A DNA stretch of 64,000 nt from contig JAQXDI010000037.1 of NCBI GenBank assembly GCA_029251465.1, positions 43,587 to 107,586 on the forward strand. The letters are read 5' to 3'. Origin of the DNA: Ascidiaceihabitans sp. (GTDB taxonomy: Bacteria; Pseudomonadota; Alphaproteobacteria; Rhodobacterales; Rhodobacteraceae). Under the pieces are notes generated by a model. The model made no database searches, was not told the origin of the DNA, and worked only from the letters and a program-made list of their open reading frames with translations. Within the stretch, counting starts at the first letter, position 1. Every line of letters starts with the position of its first letter. Shown piece after piece: positions 25,223 to 33,934 of the stretch. The position numbers and the translations under genes were made by a program.

Positions 25223-27066
25223 TCCACGGTCGGTCGCCGCATAAACCGGTCAAAAAATGCGGCCAAGCCAGCATGGTCATGCAGCGGCAAAACATGTGCA
25301 ACATACTGGTCAGGACGGACAACAACCACGCAACCGGATGTTCGATCAATCCCGCGCAGATCAAAGATATCGTTGTCATGATCGGCGCAAAAGATCTTCT
25401 CGTAATCTGTCAATCCGAAACGTCCTTTTGAGGGCATCAGGATTGGTGGGATGCGCTCGGCTGTCAGGTCACCGCTTTGATAAATCGCGCGCAGGTCAAT
25501 GGCACTGTCGCTGTCAGCACCCTTGGGGGTGTAGGTCTGGATCGGCGCGTGTGGGTCAGTGCCCAGCCAGTCGCACAGCCTGTTCAGTTTAACATTTTAC
25601 CGGTCAGCAAAGGCAAAGACACGCCAGCGCCCATCCGCGACAACCGTGTGCCCAAGGTGCATGGGCTTGCCGTCGGAGAAGCGAATAACAGGTGCAGAAT
25701 GAAAACGCATGCCGACGGGAAAACCGGTTGCGAGCTTTTGATGCGCCTCGTCGTCGCAAACATCAGACGAATAATACCGGATCGCAGTCCCTGCCGTGAA
25801 CCGGCCCGCTTGGATAAATGTCCGCTCAAGTTCTTGTGGATCAACGCCATCTGGATTGCGATCCGATTTAACCGGAGCGCTAAATTGTCGGGCAAATTTG
25901 CGGTCAAAATCGATCAATTCCTGCGCCACTGTTTGGCGTTCTTGGGTGTAGGTGTTCAAGATTTCAGGGGCGTAGGTTCCACGTAAAACGCCGGCCAGCT
26001 TCCAACCCAGATTGAACGCATCACCCATGGAAACATTCATGCCCTGGCCCGCTTTTGGGCTGTGCGTGTGGCATGAGTCCCCGGCGATAAACACAGTCGG
26101 ATCGCTGTCTTTGCTGCCATTATCGAACCGGTCACACAGCCGTTGCCCGATGTCATAGACCGACCACCACACCACGTCTTTTACGTCCAGTTTATGAGGG
26201 TTTAGAATGCGTTGGGCGGCCGCGATCAACTGATCAACAGTCACGTTTTGTCCTGAAACACGCTCGCCTTTGGGCAATTTTTCAAGCTCGATGTACATCC
26301 GTACCATGTACCCGCCTTCGCGTGGGATGATCAGGATCGACCCTTCGGATGCGGATTGCACCACGGCTTTGCGCCGAATGTCAGGGAAATCAGTGACGGC
26401 CAAAATGTCCATCACACCCCAGCCTTTGTTGGCTGAATCGCCTTGCAATCTACGCCCGATGGATTTGCGCACCGTGCTGCGCGCGCCTTCGCAGCCGATG
26501 ATGTATTTGGCGGTCACCGTCTTGCGTGTGCCCGTTTGGGTGTGTGCAAAGGTGGCCGTGTTGCCCACGACGTCTTCAAGCTGTTGGCTGTAAACCGGCT
26601 GGACCGAGGCCGCGCCATTTCGCATCACCTCGAGGTAGAAATCGTGCACGCGGGCTTGGTTCAGGATCACGTGCGGGAATTCAGATAATCCGTCTTCTGT
26701 GTCCTTGATCGTGTTGGTGTGCGTGATGTTTTGAGGGGCGTCTGGATCGGGTTTCCAAAAGCAAGTTTCATTGACCCAATACGCCTCTTTCACGACCTTT
26801 TCAGCAAAGCCAAAGGCCTGAAACATTTCGATTGTGCGACAGGCGATTCCATTTGCCTGACCTACTTCCAAAGGACCAGATTTCTGATCGACAATGCAGG
26901 TCGTGATGTCTGGAAATCGCGCCAGATAGGCCGCGAGCGTTAGGCCCGTAGGACCGCATCCAACAATCAAAACGTCAACGGTTTCGGGCAAGGTATCAGT
27001 CGCGTCGCGTTGGTCCGAATGGATTGCCGGATCGCCAGACGTGTAGCCGTTCAAATGGTATTGCAT
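25219..27066 (-). pseudogene. mobA: 3-hydroxybenzoate 4-monooxygenase-like (MobA/phenol hydroxylase family) gene interrupted by an in-frame TAA
   Basis: The N-terminal 489 codons (27066-25600) encode a flavoprotein hydroxylase that closely follows MobA as I remember it: QYHLNGYTSGDPA start, GCGPTGLTLAAYLARFPDI FAD motif near residue 33, GQANGIACRTIEMF, GCEGARS near 190 and AGDSCHTHSPKAGQGMN near 330. Translation then meets TAA at 25599-25597. The same frame continues without any shift for 125 codons and gives the expected thioredoxin-like C-terminal domain (GRFGLTDYEKIFCADH, CVVVVRPDQYVAHVLPL). So one nonsense codon, or one sequencing error, separates the two parts. The truncated product would lack the C-terminal dimerisation domain. 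Confidence 0.85.
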
Positions 27067-27103
27067 GCGCGTCCCTTAGGTTGCGCGCACACTATCACCG
27101 AAT

Positions 27104-27328
27104 TCAGTCGCGCCAATAGCCGTTGGCCTGCGCAACCGTTTGAAAGTTTGTCGCAACCACGTGGGACGCCATTGTCAGGCTGTCAGCGTTGTTGCTGTAA
27201 TCCGGACGCATCCGGGCGCGCGCGGCATCATCGGGTTGGGTCATTTTGACAGCCATGCGTGATAGATTGAGGGCCAGATTGTAGCCGTCTTCGGGAGTGT
27301 TGGTGATCAGTGAGGGGAGCCAGCTCAT
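27104..27328 (-). CDS. 74-residue protein of unknown function upstream of the mobA-like gene
   Basis: ATG at 27328 with AAGGAT upstream; 37 bp before the mobA-like start on the same strand. The sequence (PSLITNTPEDGYNLALNLSR, then SHVVATNFQTVAQANGYWRD) is compact, helical and shows no signal or membrane segment. Placement and ribosome site argue that it is real and cotranscribed. No family recognised; it may be specific to this aromatic hydroxylase locus. Confidence 0.5.
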   Translation of the reverse strand: MSWLPSLITNTPEDGYNLALNLSRMAVKMTQPDDAARARMRPDYSNNADSLTMASHVVATNFQTVAQANGYWRD

Positions 27329-27346
27329 GTCTTTTGATCCTTATCT

Positions 27347-27424
27347 ATCGTTAACGATTAGGTCGCCTGCGATATGAATATGTGTGACTTGTATTTGAGT
27401 CAATCCATTTATATCGTGCGCGAT
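27347..27424. promoter_or_regulatory. two ATCG-N4-CGAT palindromes in the divergent mobA/marR promoter region
   Basis: ATCGTTAACGAT at 27347-27358 (perfect 12-bp palindrome, 18 bp before the minus-strand ORF) and ATCGTGCGCGAT at 27413-27424 (imperfect in the centre, 28 bp before the MarR start). Shared half-sites, one beside each divergent start, suit autoregulation by the adjacent MarR protein. Confidence 0.5.
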
Positions 27425-27452
27425 GTAGTCGTGTGAATTTGGAGAGCTTAAT

Positions 27453-27890
27453 ATGACCGCTGAGCCGCTTCCGACAAAAGCAGATGATCTGATTTGCTTC
27501 GCTCTCTATTCGGCCAGCCACGCCGTCACGCGTGCCTATGCGCCGATGCTGCGTGATTTGGGTTTGACCTATCCGCAGTACATCGCGCTGACGTTTTTGT
27601 GGGTCGAAGATGGGCTTAGCGTTGGTGGATTAAGTGAGCGAATGAAGATGGAAACCAACACGCTGACGCCCCTGATGAAACGGCTAGAAGCGCTGGGCCA
27701 CGTTACCCGTGCGCGTGGTAAACAGGACGAGCGGCAGGTGTTTGTGCACTTGACTGAACGCGGGCGCGCGATGCAGGTCCATGCGCCCGAAATCACCCGC
27801 TGCATTGTTGAGGGCACTGGGTTTGATCTGGCCGAGCTTGAGGCGTTGGTTCACTCCGTCACCCGGCTTCGCGACGCAATGACACGCTAG
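27453..27890 (+). CDS. MarR-family regulator with OhrR-like residues (MobR/OhrR type)
   Basis: 145 residues. The winged-helix MarR fold is evident: LTYPQYIALTFLWVEDGLSVGGLSERMKMETNTLTPLMKRLEALGHVTRARGKQDERQVFVHLTERG. Cys15 (LICFALYS), Tyr29 and Tyr40 fall at the positions used by OhrR for organic-hydroperoxide sensing. Divergent orientation from the mobA-like gene recalls the mobR-mobA pair, where a MarR protein represses the 3-hydroxybenzoate hydroxylase. No ohr gene is nearby. It probably represses the divergent unit and itself; whether the ligand is an aromatic acid or a peroxide is open. Convergent overlap of 4 bp with the M20 gene. Confidence 0.88.
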   Translation: MTAEPLPTKADDLICFALYSASHAVTRAYAPMLRDLGLTYPQYIALTFLWVEDGLSVGGLSERMKMETNTLTPLMKRLEALGHVTRARGKQDERQVFVHLTERGRAMQVHAPEITRCIVEGTGFDLAELEALVHSVTRLRDAMTR

Positions 27891-29257
27891 CCGTGCCCGA
27901 TATCGAACCAAAGCCCAGCCATCAGGATCAGGGCATCACGGCACGTAGATTTCAGCACATGTTCGTTGGGCGCATGCTGGCTACAACCGCGATACGAATG
28001 CGGCACCCAAACTGTCGGTAGTTCCAAAGTCTCGGTGAAACAGGCGTTGGGCAGGGACCCTGCGAGGTTGGGCAGAATGTGCGGAATTTGCCCCGTGGTG
28101 TCAGTGATCGAGGCTGCAACACGCGCAACCCACGGATGATCAGGATCAAGGCGCGTGGCTTGGAACGCGCCCTCAGGTTCGGACACTTGAACACTTCCAA
28201 AGCCATGATCGATCAAGTGTTGGCGCAAAGCAGGCACGATCTGATCGGTGTCGGTGCCAACGACAAATCGCAGCTGACACCGTGTGCGCGCAATCCCGTT
28301 GATTGCATTTTGCGGGGCATTGATGTCGCCGCTGCTGATCGCCAGAACGGCAAAACTGTTCCACGCGTAGGCGCGCTCGGCAGGCGTCAGCGTTGCCTCG
28401 CCCCAGTCGGGGTAGATCTGCGGGCCGCTGTCCGACAGGATCGGCAATCCATCAAGCGCTGCGCGCACGGCGGGTGTCAGGCTGTCGGGTTTCCACGCTT
28501 CAATCTGCAACTGTCCGCGCGCATCACAAATGGTGCTGATGGCGTGCGACAATATTTGCACCGGATCGGCCAGCAGCCCACCCCAGTTGCCGGAATGATG
28601 CGCGCCCTCCCGCAGATCGACAGTCAAATCGAAATCGACGGCCCCGCGTGATCCCATGAACATCGTCGGTGTATCGGGTTGCAATCGCGGCCCATCCGAG
28701 GCGATCAAAACATCGGCGCTCAGCAACTCCTTGTGCGCCTCAAAAAACGCGCCAAGACCAGGAGATCCGATTTCCTCGGACATCTCCATGACGATTTTGA
28801 CGTTGAACCCAAGCTTACCTTGGGACTGTAAAACAGCCTCCAACGCCGCAATATTTATCAGATGCTGGCCCTTATTGTCCGCCGTGCCACGCCCGTAAAA
28901 TCGGTCCCCGTCTTGGGTCAAAACGAATGGATCCATTTCATTGACCCACTCCCCTGCCTGCCCATGCGTGACGTCGCCGTGGCCATAAATCAGAACTGTG
29001 GGTTTGGCGGTATCCTCAAGGCGCGTGGCCGTCAGGAATGGCCCACCGGCTGGATCGGGATTGTCGTGAAGCAGTACGTCACAGCCCATCGCCACAAGCC
29101 GTGGTTCTATTTGTTCTGATAAATAAATACTCAATCGTTCACCCGCTTCAGCCACTTGGCTGGTTGTCGGGTGGGCGACCATTGCGGCCAATTCCGTCTG
29201 GAATTGCCCGCTGTCGAAATACTGCGCGGCCGCGGCTGTGGCTGCCGCCTTACCCAT
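27887..29257 (-). CDS. M20-family metallopeptidase (dipeptidase/ArgE-DapE-ACY1 type)
   Basis: 456 residues from the ATG at 29257 (a longer frame reaches 29323 but would run through the map gene). Metal ligands visible: YGHGDVTHGQ (His) near residue 92, RGTADNKGQH (Asp) near 124, MEMSEEIGSPGL (Glu catalytic and metal) near 160, and a C-terminal YRGCSQHAPNEH (His). The central lid domain carries EGAHHSGNWGG. It is a cytoplasmic dizinc hydrolase of dipeptides or N-acyl amino acids; substrate unresolved. Start overlaps the 3' end of map by 8 bp. Confidence 0.88.
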   Translation of the reverse strand: MGKAAATAAAAQYFDSGQFQTELAAMVAHPTTSQVAEAGERLSIYLSEQIEPRLVAMGCDVLLHDNPDPAGGPFLTATRLEDTAKPTVLIYGHGDVTHGQAGEWVNEMDPFVLTQDGDRFYGRGTADNKGQHLINIAALEAVLQSQGKLGFNVKIVMEMSEEIGSPGLGAFFEAHKELLSADVLIASDGPRLQPDTPTMFMGSRGAVDFDLTVDLREGAHHSGNWGGLLADPVQILSHAISTICDARGQLQIEAWKPDSLTPAVRAALDGLPILSDSGPQIYPDWGEATLTPAERAYAWNSFAVLAISSGDINAPQNAINGIARTRCQLRFVVGTDTDQIVPALRQHLIDHGFGSVQVSEPEGAFQATRLDPDHPWVARVAASITDTTGQIPHILPNLAGSLPNACFTETLELPTVWVPHSYRGCSQHAPNEHVLKSTCRDALILMAGLWFDIGHG

Positions 29258-30062
29258 ATGTCGGGTGGAACGTGCCTGCGGGCGACAGGGTGAAAATTTC
29301 CACTCCGGTTTCGGTGACGCCAACGGAATGTTCGAATTGCGCGGACAGTGATTTGTCGCGGGTTACGGCGGTCCAATCGTCGGCGAGCGTCTTGGTTTCA
29401 GCGCGCCCCAAATTCACCATTGGTTCAATCGTGAAAAACATGCCGGGTTCTAGAACCGCGCCGGTACCCGGACGGCCGTAGTGGACCACATTGGGCGGCG
29501 CGTGAAACACACGGCCCAACCCGTGCCCGCAGAAATCGCGCACAACCGACATGCGATGGCTTTCCACGTAGGCTTGGATCGCGTGACCGATGTCACCAAA
29601 AGTGTTGCCCGGCTTGACGGCCTCAATCCCCAGCATCAGGGAATCGTGGGTGACTTGGATCAGGCGTTCGGCTTTTCGTGGCAATTTGCCTGCCACATAC
29701 ATGCGCGAGGTGTCGCCAAACCAGCCATCCACAATGACGGTCACGTCGATGTTGACGATGTCGCCGTCGTTCAGTTTTTTGTCGCTCGGGATGCCGTGGC
29801 AGACCACATGGTTCACCGAAATGCACGACGCGTGTTGATAGCCTTTGTACCCGATGGTTGCTGATTTCGCGCCCGCCGCGTCCACCGTGTCGGTAATGAC
29901 CTTGTCGATGGCGGCAGTTGTTTGACCAACAAAGACATGCTCTGACATCGCGTCCAGAATCTGCGCGGCAAGCTTGCCTGCAGCCAACATTCCGGCGCTG
30001 TCGGAGGGGTCATAAATGCGAATGCCGTCTTTGGTCAGGCGGCCACGGTTTTCAGTGTTCAA
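29250..30062 (-). CDS. map: type I methionine aminopeptidase
   Basis: 270 residues from TTG 30062, preceded by GGAG; a further in-frame TTG at 30113 lacks a ribosome site. The start NTENRGRLTKDGIRIY fits alphaproteobacterial Map. Metal-binding residues are present: VNIDVTVIVDGWFGDTSRMY (two Asp), GHGLGRVFHAPPNV (His), TIEPMVNLG (Glu) and the final QFEHSVGVTETGVEI (Glu). It removes initiator methionine. Operon with the M20 gene downstream; sfsA lies upstream on the same strand. Confidence 0.95.
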   Translation of the reverse strand: MNTENRGRLTKDGIRIYDPSDSAGMLAAGKLAAQILDAMSEHVFVGQTTAAIDKVITDTVDAAGAKSATIGYKGYQHASCISVNHVVCHGIPSDKKLNDGDIVNIDVTVIVDGWFGDTSRMYVAGKLPRKAERLIQVTHDSLMLGIEAVKPGNTFGDIGHAIQAYVESHRMSVVRDFCGHGLGRVFHAPPNVVHYGRPGTGAVLEPGMFFTIEPMVNLGRAETKTLADDWTAVTRDKSLSAQFEHSVGVTETGVEIFTLSPAGTFHPTYG

Positions 30063-30117
30063 AGGGTCGGCTCCGAAATTGTGTTGCTTTGTATTTAGCG
30101 CGCCTATGCGCAAAGGG

Positions 30118-30822
30118 CTAGATATCGATTTTCAGTGGGTCAGCGATTGTGATTTCATCAGGGCTGATGTGTGTGCCGATGCAGAGCGTTTCAACACCTG
30201 CTGCGCGCGCCGCAATGTAGGCGGCGTGGTATTTGGGATCGATGTCCTGCGCGAGGCCAAAGCGCGTGCAATCGGTGCGTTGCACCAGATACAGCATGAC
30301 CGCACGGTGCCCCAAGGTCACCATATTGGCCAACTCGTTCAGGTGCTTGGCCCCGCGCGTGGTCACGCTGTCGGGGAATTCTGCCAACTGCGGTTCGCGG
30401 TTCAGCGTCACGGATTTCACCTCGACATAGGCATCTGGCAACCCGTCTTGGGTCAGCAGGAAATCGATGCGGGAATTCTCGCCGTATTTCACCTCGGGTC
30501 GTACGGTTTTGTAGGCGGAAAGCCCTTCAATCTCGCCGTTTTCCAAGGCTGTGCGCAGCGCCCGATTGGGGACTGACGTATCCACACCGGTGAAATGCCC
30601 GTTCTCGTGTTCAATCAACCGCCAGCCGAACTTTAGCTTTTTCTTGGGGTCATCATTGGGTTCCAGCCAAACTTTGATCCCTTCGTCTTTCATCCCCATC
30701 ATTGAACCGGGGTTGGCGCAATGGGCGGTGATTTCACGACCGTCGTCCAGTCTGCAATCGGCCAAAAACCGTTTGTAGCGACGAATAAGGCGGGCGGGGA
30801 CAAGATCGGTTTGAAAGCGCAT
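30118..30822 (-). CDS. sfsA: SfsA family DNA-binding/nuclease-like protein
   Basis: 234 residues from ATG 30822 (MRFQTDLVPARLIRRYKRFLADC, the typical SfsA start; the frame runs 40 codons further upstream without support). Contains ITAHCANPGSMMG, RIDFLLTQDGLPDAYVEVKSVTL (the PD-(D/E)xK-like D...ExK element) and FPDSVTTRGAKHLNELANM. SfsA was first described in E. coli as a sugar fermentation stimulation protein and has since been assigned nuclease activity in databases; its role here is unclear. It lies 55 bp upstream of map on the same strand, divergent from the CinA/MoaB-type gene. Confidence 0.93.
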   Translation of the reverse strand: MRFQTDLVPARLIRRYKRFLADCRLDDGREITAHCANPGSMMGMKDEGIKVWLEPNDDPKKKLKFGWRLIEHENGHFTGVDTSVPNRALRTALENGEIEGLSAYKTVRPEVKYGENSRIDFLLTQDGLPDAYVEVKSVTLNREPQLAEFPDSVTTRGAKHLNELANMVTLGHRAVMLYLVQRTDCTRFGLAQDIDPKYHAAYIAARAAGVETLCIGTHISPDEITIADPLKIDI

Positions 30823-30868
30823 GACCGCAGGCCTATACCTAAGGGCGAACCGTCTCAAGGAGTCTAAT

Positions 30869-31591
30869 ATGGCGAATCCCTCGGCTGCAATGCTTGTGAT
30901 CGGAGACGAGATCCTGTCCGGCCGCACGCGCGATGCAAACATGCATTATCTTGCCGGACAATTGACCGAGGCAGGCATTGATCTGCGCGAAGTCCGCGTG
31001 GTCAGCGATGATCCTGCCGCGATCGTATCGGCGGTGCGCGCGCTGTCAGATGCCCATGAAACGGTGTTCACATCGGGCGGCATTGGCCCGACCCACGATG
31101 ATATTACGGCAGATTGCATGGCCGAAGCCTTTGGTGACAAAATCGACGTGCGCCCCGATGCCCGCGCGCTGTTGCAGGCGCATTACGACAAGCAGGGCGT
31201 CGAGCTGAACGCGGCGCGCCTGCGCATGGCGCGCATTCCCGACAGCGCTGCGTTGATCGACAATCCTGTGTCCGTCGCCCCCGGTTTCACGATCAAGAAC
31301 GTGCACGTGATGGCCGGTGTGCCTGCAGTGTTTCAGGCGATGGTGGCGACAGTTTTGCCGACCCTGACGGGGGGTGATCCGCTGATTTCCAAAACCTTGC
31401 GGATTGAACGGGGCGAAGGTGACATTGCGGGGCCGCTGGGCATGCTGGCCAAGGCCTATCCTGATTTGTCGCTGGGCAGCTATCCGTACCAAAAAGACGG
31501 CAAATACGGTGCGAACATCGTGATCCGTGGCACCGACGGCGTGCGTGTGGACACTGCGATTGCCGAACTGGCACAGGCGTTTCCTGTATGA
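30869..31591 (+). CDS. CinA/MoaB-type molybdopterin-binding domain protein
   Basis: 240 residues from ATG 30869 with AAGGAG upstream. The MoCF-like domain is clear: SAAMLVIGDEILSGRTRDAN, TSGGIGPTHDDITADCMAEAFG near residue 76, and APGFTIKNVHVMAGVPAVF. There is no C-terminal CinA nicotinamide-deamidase domain, so it is the short competence/damage-inducible CinA-like form. Substrate could be molybdopterin or a nucleotide such as ADP-ribose; not resolved. ATGA overlap with the GNAT gene, starting a four-gene run with the AhpD-like and OmpA genes. Confidence 0.88.
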   Translation: MANPSAAMLVIGDEILSGRTRDANMHYLAGQLTEAGIDLREVRVVSDDPAAIVSAVRALSDAHETVFTSGGIGPTHDDITADCMAEAFGDKIDVRPDARALLQAHYDKQGVELNAARLRMARIPDSAALIDNPVSVAPGFTIKNVHVMAGVPAVFQAMVATVLPTLTGGDPLISKTLRIERGEGDIAGPLGMLAKAYPDLSLGSYPYQKDGKYGANIVIRGTDGVRVDTAIAELAQAFPV

Positions 31592-32310
31592 GCGTGACGA
31601 TGGATGATATCTATGCTGCGACCGACGCCACGTGGCCGCCTGCGCGGATCTGGCAAGACGGTCCGCTGACTCTGCGCGAGGGGCAGGGTGGCGGTGGGCG
31701 TGTGTCTTCTGCCACGCAAGACCAGCCTGTCACGGATTCAGATATCACAAACGCTGAACAGGCGATGCGCGCCCTTGGCCAAGGGCCGCGGTTCCAGATT
31801 CGCAATGGCCACGACGCCCTTGATGTGTTGCTGGAGGCGCGCGGGTACGAGGTGCTGGACGAGACGGTGATTTATGTCGTGCCCATCGACATGCTGACTG
31901 ACATTGCGATCCCGCGCGTCACCACGTTTTGCGTCTGGGAACCACTGGCGATCATGAACGAGATTTGGGCCAAAGGCGGCATCGCGCCTGCCCGCCTGAA
32001 CATTATGGCGCGTGCCAAAACCAAAACGGGCATCTTATCGCGTTGGAACGAAAAGCCTGCGGGCGTCGCGTTTGCCGGGCTGCACGATCGCATTTGCATG
32101 GTGCACGCAGTCGAGGTTTTACCCCACCAGCGTCGCATGGGCGTCGCCGTTTGGATGATGCGCCAAGCTGCGTTTTGGGGGCAATCTCAAGGTGCCGATA
32201 CAATTGCGCTGATGACCACGCGCGCCAATGCAGGCGCCAATGCGCTGTACGCTGGATTAGGATTTAGTGAAATCGGCGGCTATCACTACCGCCATCTGCC
32301 AAAAGGATAA
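31588..32310 (+). CDS. GNAT family N-acetyltransferase
   Basis: 240 residues. An N-terminal half of low motif content, then a GNAT core: AVEVLPHQRRMGVAVWMMRQAAFWGQSQGADTIALMTTRANAGANALYAGLGF, with the acetyl-CoA pyrophosphate loop QRRMGV and the C-terminal ANALYAGLGF signature. Probably a double-GNAT protein. Substrate unknown. Overlaps the upstream gene by 4 bp and is followed 4 bp later by the AhpD-like gene. Confidence 0.88.
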   Translation: MSVTMDDIYAATDATWPPARIWQDGPLTLREGQGGGGRVSSATQDQPVTDSDITNAEQAMRALGQGPRFQIRNGHDALDVLLEARGYEVLDETVIYVVPIDMLTDIAIPRVTTFCVWEPLAIMNEIWAKGGIAPARLNIMARAKTKTGILSRWNEKPAGVAFAGLHDRICMVHAVEVLPHQRRMGVAVWMMRQAAFWGQSQGADTIALMTTRANAGANALYAGLGFSEIGGYHYRHLPKG

Positions 32311-32314
32311 TTGG

Positions 32315-32884
32315 ATGAGTAACGCCAAACCCCACGCCCTTGATCTGCCAATGGCCGACCCGCTGCCCGAAAATACGCAAAAGTATTTCGACATCTGTCA
32401 GGACAAGCTGGGGATGATCCCGAATGTGCTGCAATCGTATGCCTTTGATATTGCCAAGCTGGATGCGTTCACGGCGATGTACAATGATCTGATGTTGGCG
32501 GAGTCCGGGTTGTCCAAGCTCGAGCGTGAAATGATCGCCGTCGTCGTGTCGTCGATCAACAAATGCTTTTACTGCCTGACAGCGCATGGTGCTGCGGTGC
32601 GTCAGTTGTCTGGTGATCCGATCTTGGGCGAACAGATGGTGATGAACTGGCGTGCAGCGGATTTGGATGCGCGCATGACGGCCGTTTTGGAATTCACTGA
32701 AAACCTGACCATCACCAGCGCGAAAACCACCGAAAGTGACCGCCAAGCCTTGCGTGACGTGGGCCTTAGCGATCGTGACATCTTTGATCTGGCGTCGGTT
32801 GTCGGCTTTTTCAACATGACCAATCGCGTCGCCAGCGGCATCGATATGCGCCCTAATGACGCCTATCACGCGCAGCACCGATGA
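32315..32884 (+). CDS. peroxidase-related enzyme, AhpD/CMD-like
   Basis: 189 residues from ATG 32315 (AAGGA upstream). The AhpD-type active site is visible near residues 66-90: LEREMIAVVVSSINKCFYCLTAHGAAV, that is Glu, CxxC and His in the expected spacing. Related proteins are annotated as uncharacterised peroxidase-related (YciW/CMD) enzymes and may reduce alkyl hydroperoxides through the Cys pair. The C-terminal LASVVGFFNMTNRVASG is typical. ATGA overlap with the following OmpA gene. Confidence 0.9.
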   Translation: MSNAKPHALDLPMADPLPENTQKYFDICQDKLGMIPNVLQSYAFDIAKLDAFTAMYNDLMLAESGLSKLEREMIAVVVSSINKCFYCLTAHGAAVRQLSGDPILGEQMVMNWRAADLDARMTAVLEFTENLTITSAKTTESDRQALRDVGLSDRDIFDLASVVGFFNMTNRVASGIDMRPNDAYHAQHR

Positions 32885-33837
32885 TCTCTGCAAAGGTCCG
32901 GTGCGGGCTGCTTTCACTTGCGTTGATGTCTGTGTCGCTGCCGGCTGCGGCGCTTGATCTGGTCTTGCCCCAGAACGCGCGGAAGACGATTGAACGAAAC
33001 AGCAAGCTGGACAGCTATGCCGCCCCGATTGGTCCGTTTGAAAATGGCACGCTAGAAACCCGCCTGATCGAAGGTGCAGTTCGGCGATCCGCGTGGAAAA
33101 TTGCATCCCCAGGATTGACGACATTGCAGGTCTTAGCCCCTTTGCGCGATCAACTGCAAGAGGCGGGGTATCAGGTGGTTCTGGACTGCGATCATCGCAC
33201 TTGCGGCGGCTTTGATTTCCGGTTCGGGACCGAAGTAATGCCGGCCCCCAGCATGTTCGTGAACATCCGCGCTTACCGCTTTGTGCTTGGGATCAAAGGA
33301 CCTGAGGCCAACCCTGATCAGGTGGTCGGATTGTTGGTCAGCGCGTCCGATACGGCGTCGCATGTGCAAATCATCCAAGCGGGCCAATTGGACGGCGACA
33401 CCGGCCAAATCAAGACGGGCGCTAGCGTGCCGACCGGCGTCACACCCGATGGGACCAGTACGCCGTTCGAGACGGTTTTGCTGTCCAAAGGCTCTGTCGT
33501 GTTGGATGGATTGGATTTCGCCACAGGCACCTCTGATTTGGGCGCAGGCCCGTTTCCGGTGCTCAAATCCCTCGCGGATTTTTTGAAAACGCGTGACGAT
33601 GTGCGGGTCGCGTTGGTGGGGCACACCGACAGTGTCGGTTCACTGGACAACAACATCGCCTTGTCCAAACGGCGGGCTGCATCAGTGCGCACGCGGTTGA
33701 TCGAAACTTACGGGGTAGCACCTGCACGTCTCGACGCCGAAGGAATGGGCTATCTTTCGCCCCTAACATCCAATCTCGACAAGGCCGGGCGCGAAGCCAA
33801 TCGCCGCGTTGAGGCGATCATTCTGCCCCTCAATTAA
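32881..33837 (+). CDS. OmpA-family outer-membrane/periplasmic protein
   Basis: 318 residues. Signal peptide to about residue 23 (SLPAAALDL). The central domain (about 25-190) has a Cys pair (DCDHRTCGGF) and no beta-barrel pattern I can recognise. The C-terminal OmpA domain (about 200-318) contains FATGTSDLGAG, ALVGHTDSVGSLDNNIALSKRRA and GREANRRVEAI, which bind peptidoglycan diaminopimelate. It probably tethers the envelope. Last gene of its operon; terminator follows. Confidence 0.9.
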   Translation: MISAKVRCGLLSLALMSVSLPAAALDLVLPQNARKTIERNSKLDSYAAPIGPFENGTLETRLIEGAVRRSAWKIASPGLTTLQVLAPLRDQLQEAGYQVVLDCDHRTCGGFDFRFGTEVMPAPSMFVNIRAYRFVLGIKGPEANPDQVVGLLVSASDTASHVQIIQAGQLDGDTGQIKTGASVPTGVTPDGTSTPFETVLLSKGSVVLDGLDFATGTSDLGAGPFPVLKSLADFLKTRDDVRVALVGHTDSVGSLDNNIALSKRRAASVRTRLIETYGVAPARLDAEGMGYLSPLTSNLDKAGREANRRVEAIILPLN

Positions 33838-33853
33838 CCCCCTGACGATACGA

Positions 33854-33892
33854 AAAAAGCCCCGATGCGAAATGAATGCACCGGGGTTTCAG
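33854..33892. terminator. intrinsic terminator (convergent genes)
   Basis: GCCCCG-a-TGC / GCA-c-CGGGGT stem with A-run before and TTTC after, between the OmpA gene and the convergent LysR gene. Confidence 0.75.
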
Positions 33893-33934
33893 TTGGTTTT
33901 CCGAGGGGAGGTTGGAAAAGCTTGTTCGGCTAGA

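Noticed and set aside
32264..33124. 286-codon open frame on the minus strand
   Set aside because: Antisense to the AhpD-like and OmpA genes, both with clear motifs.
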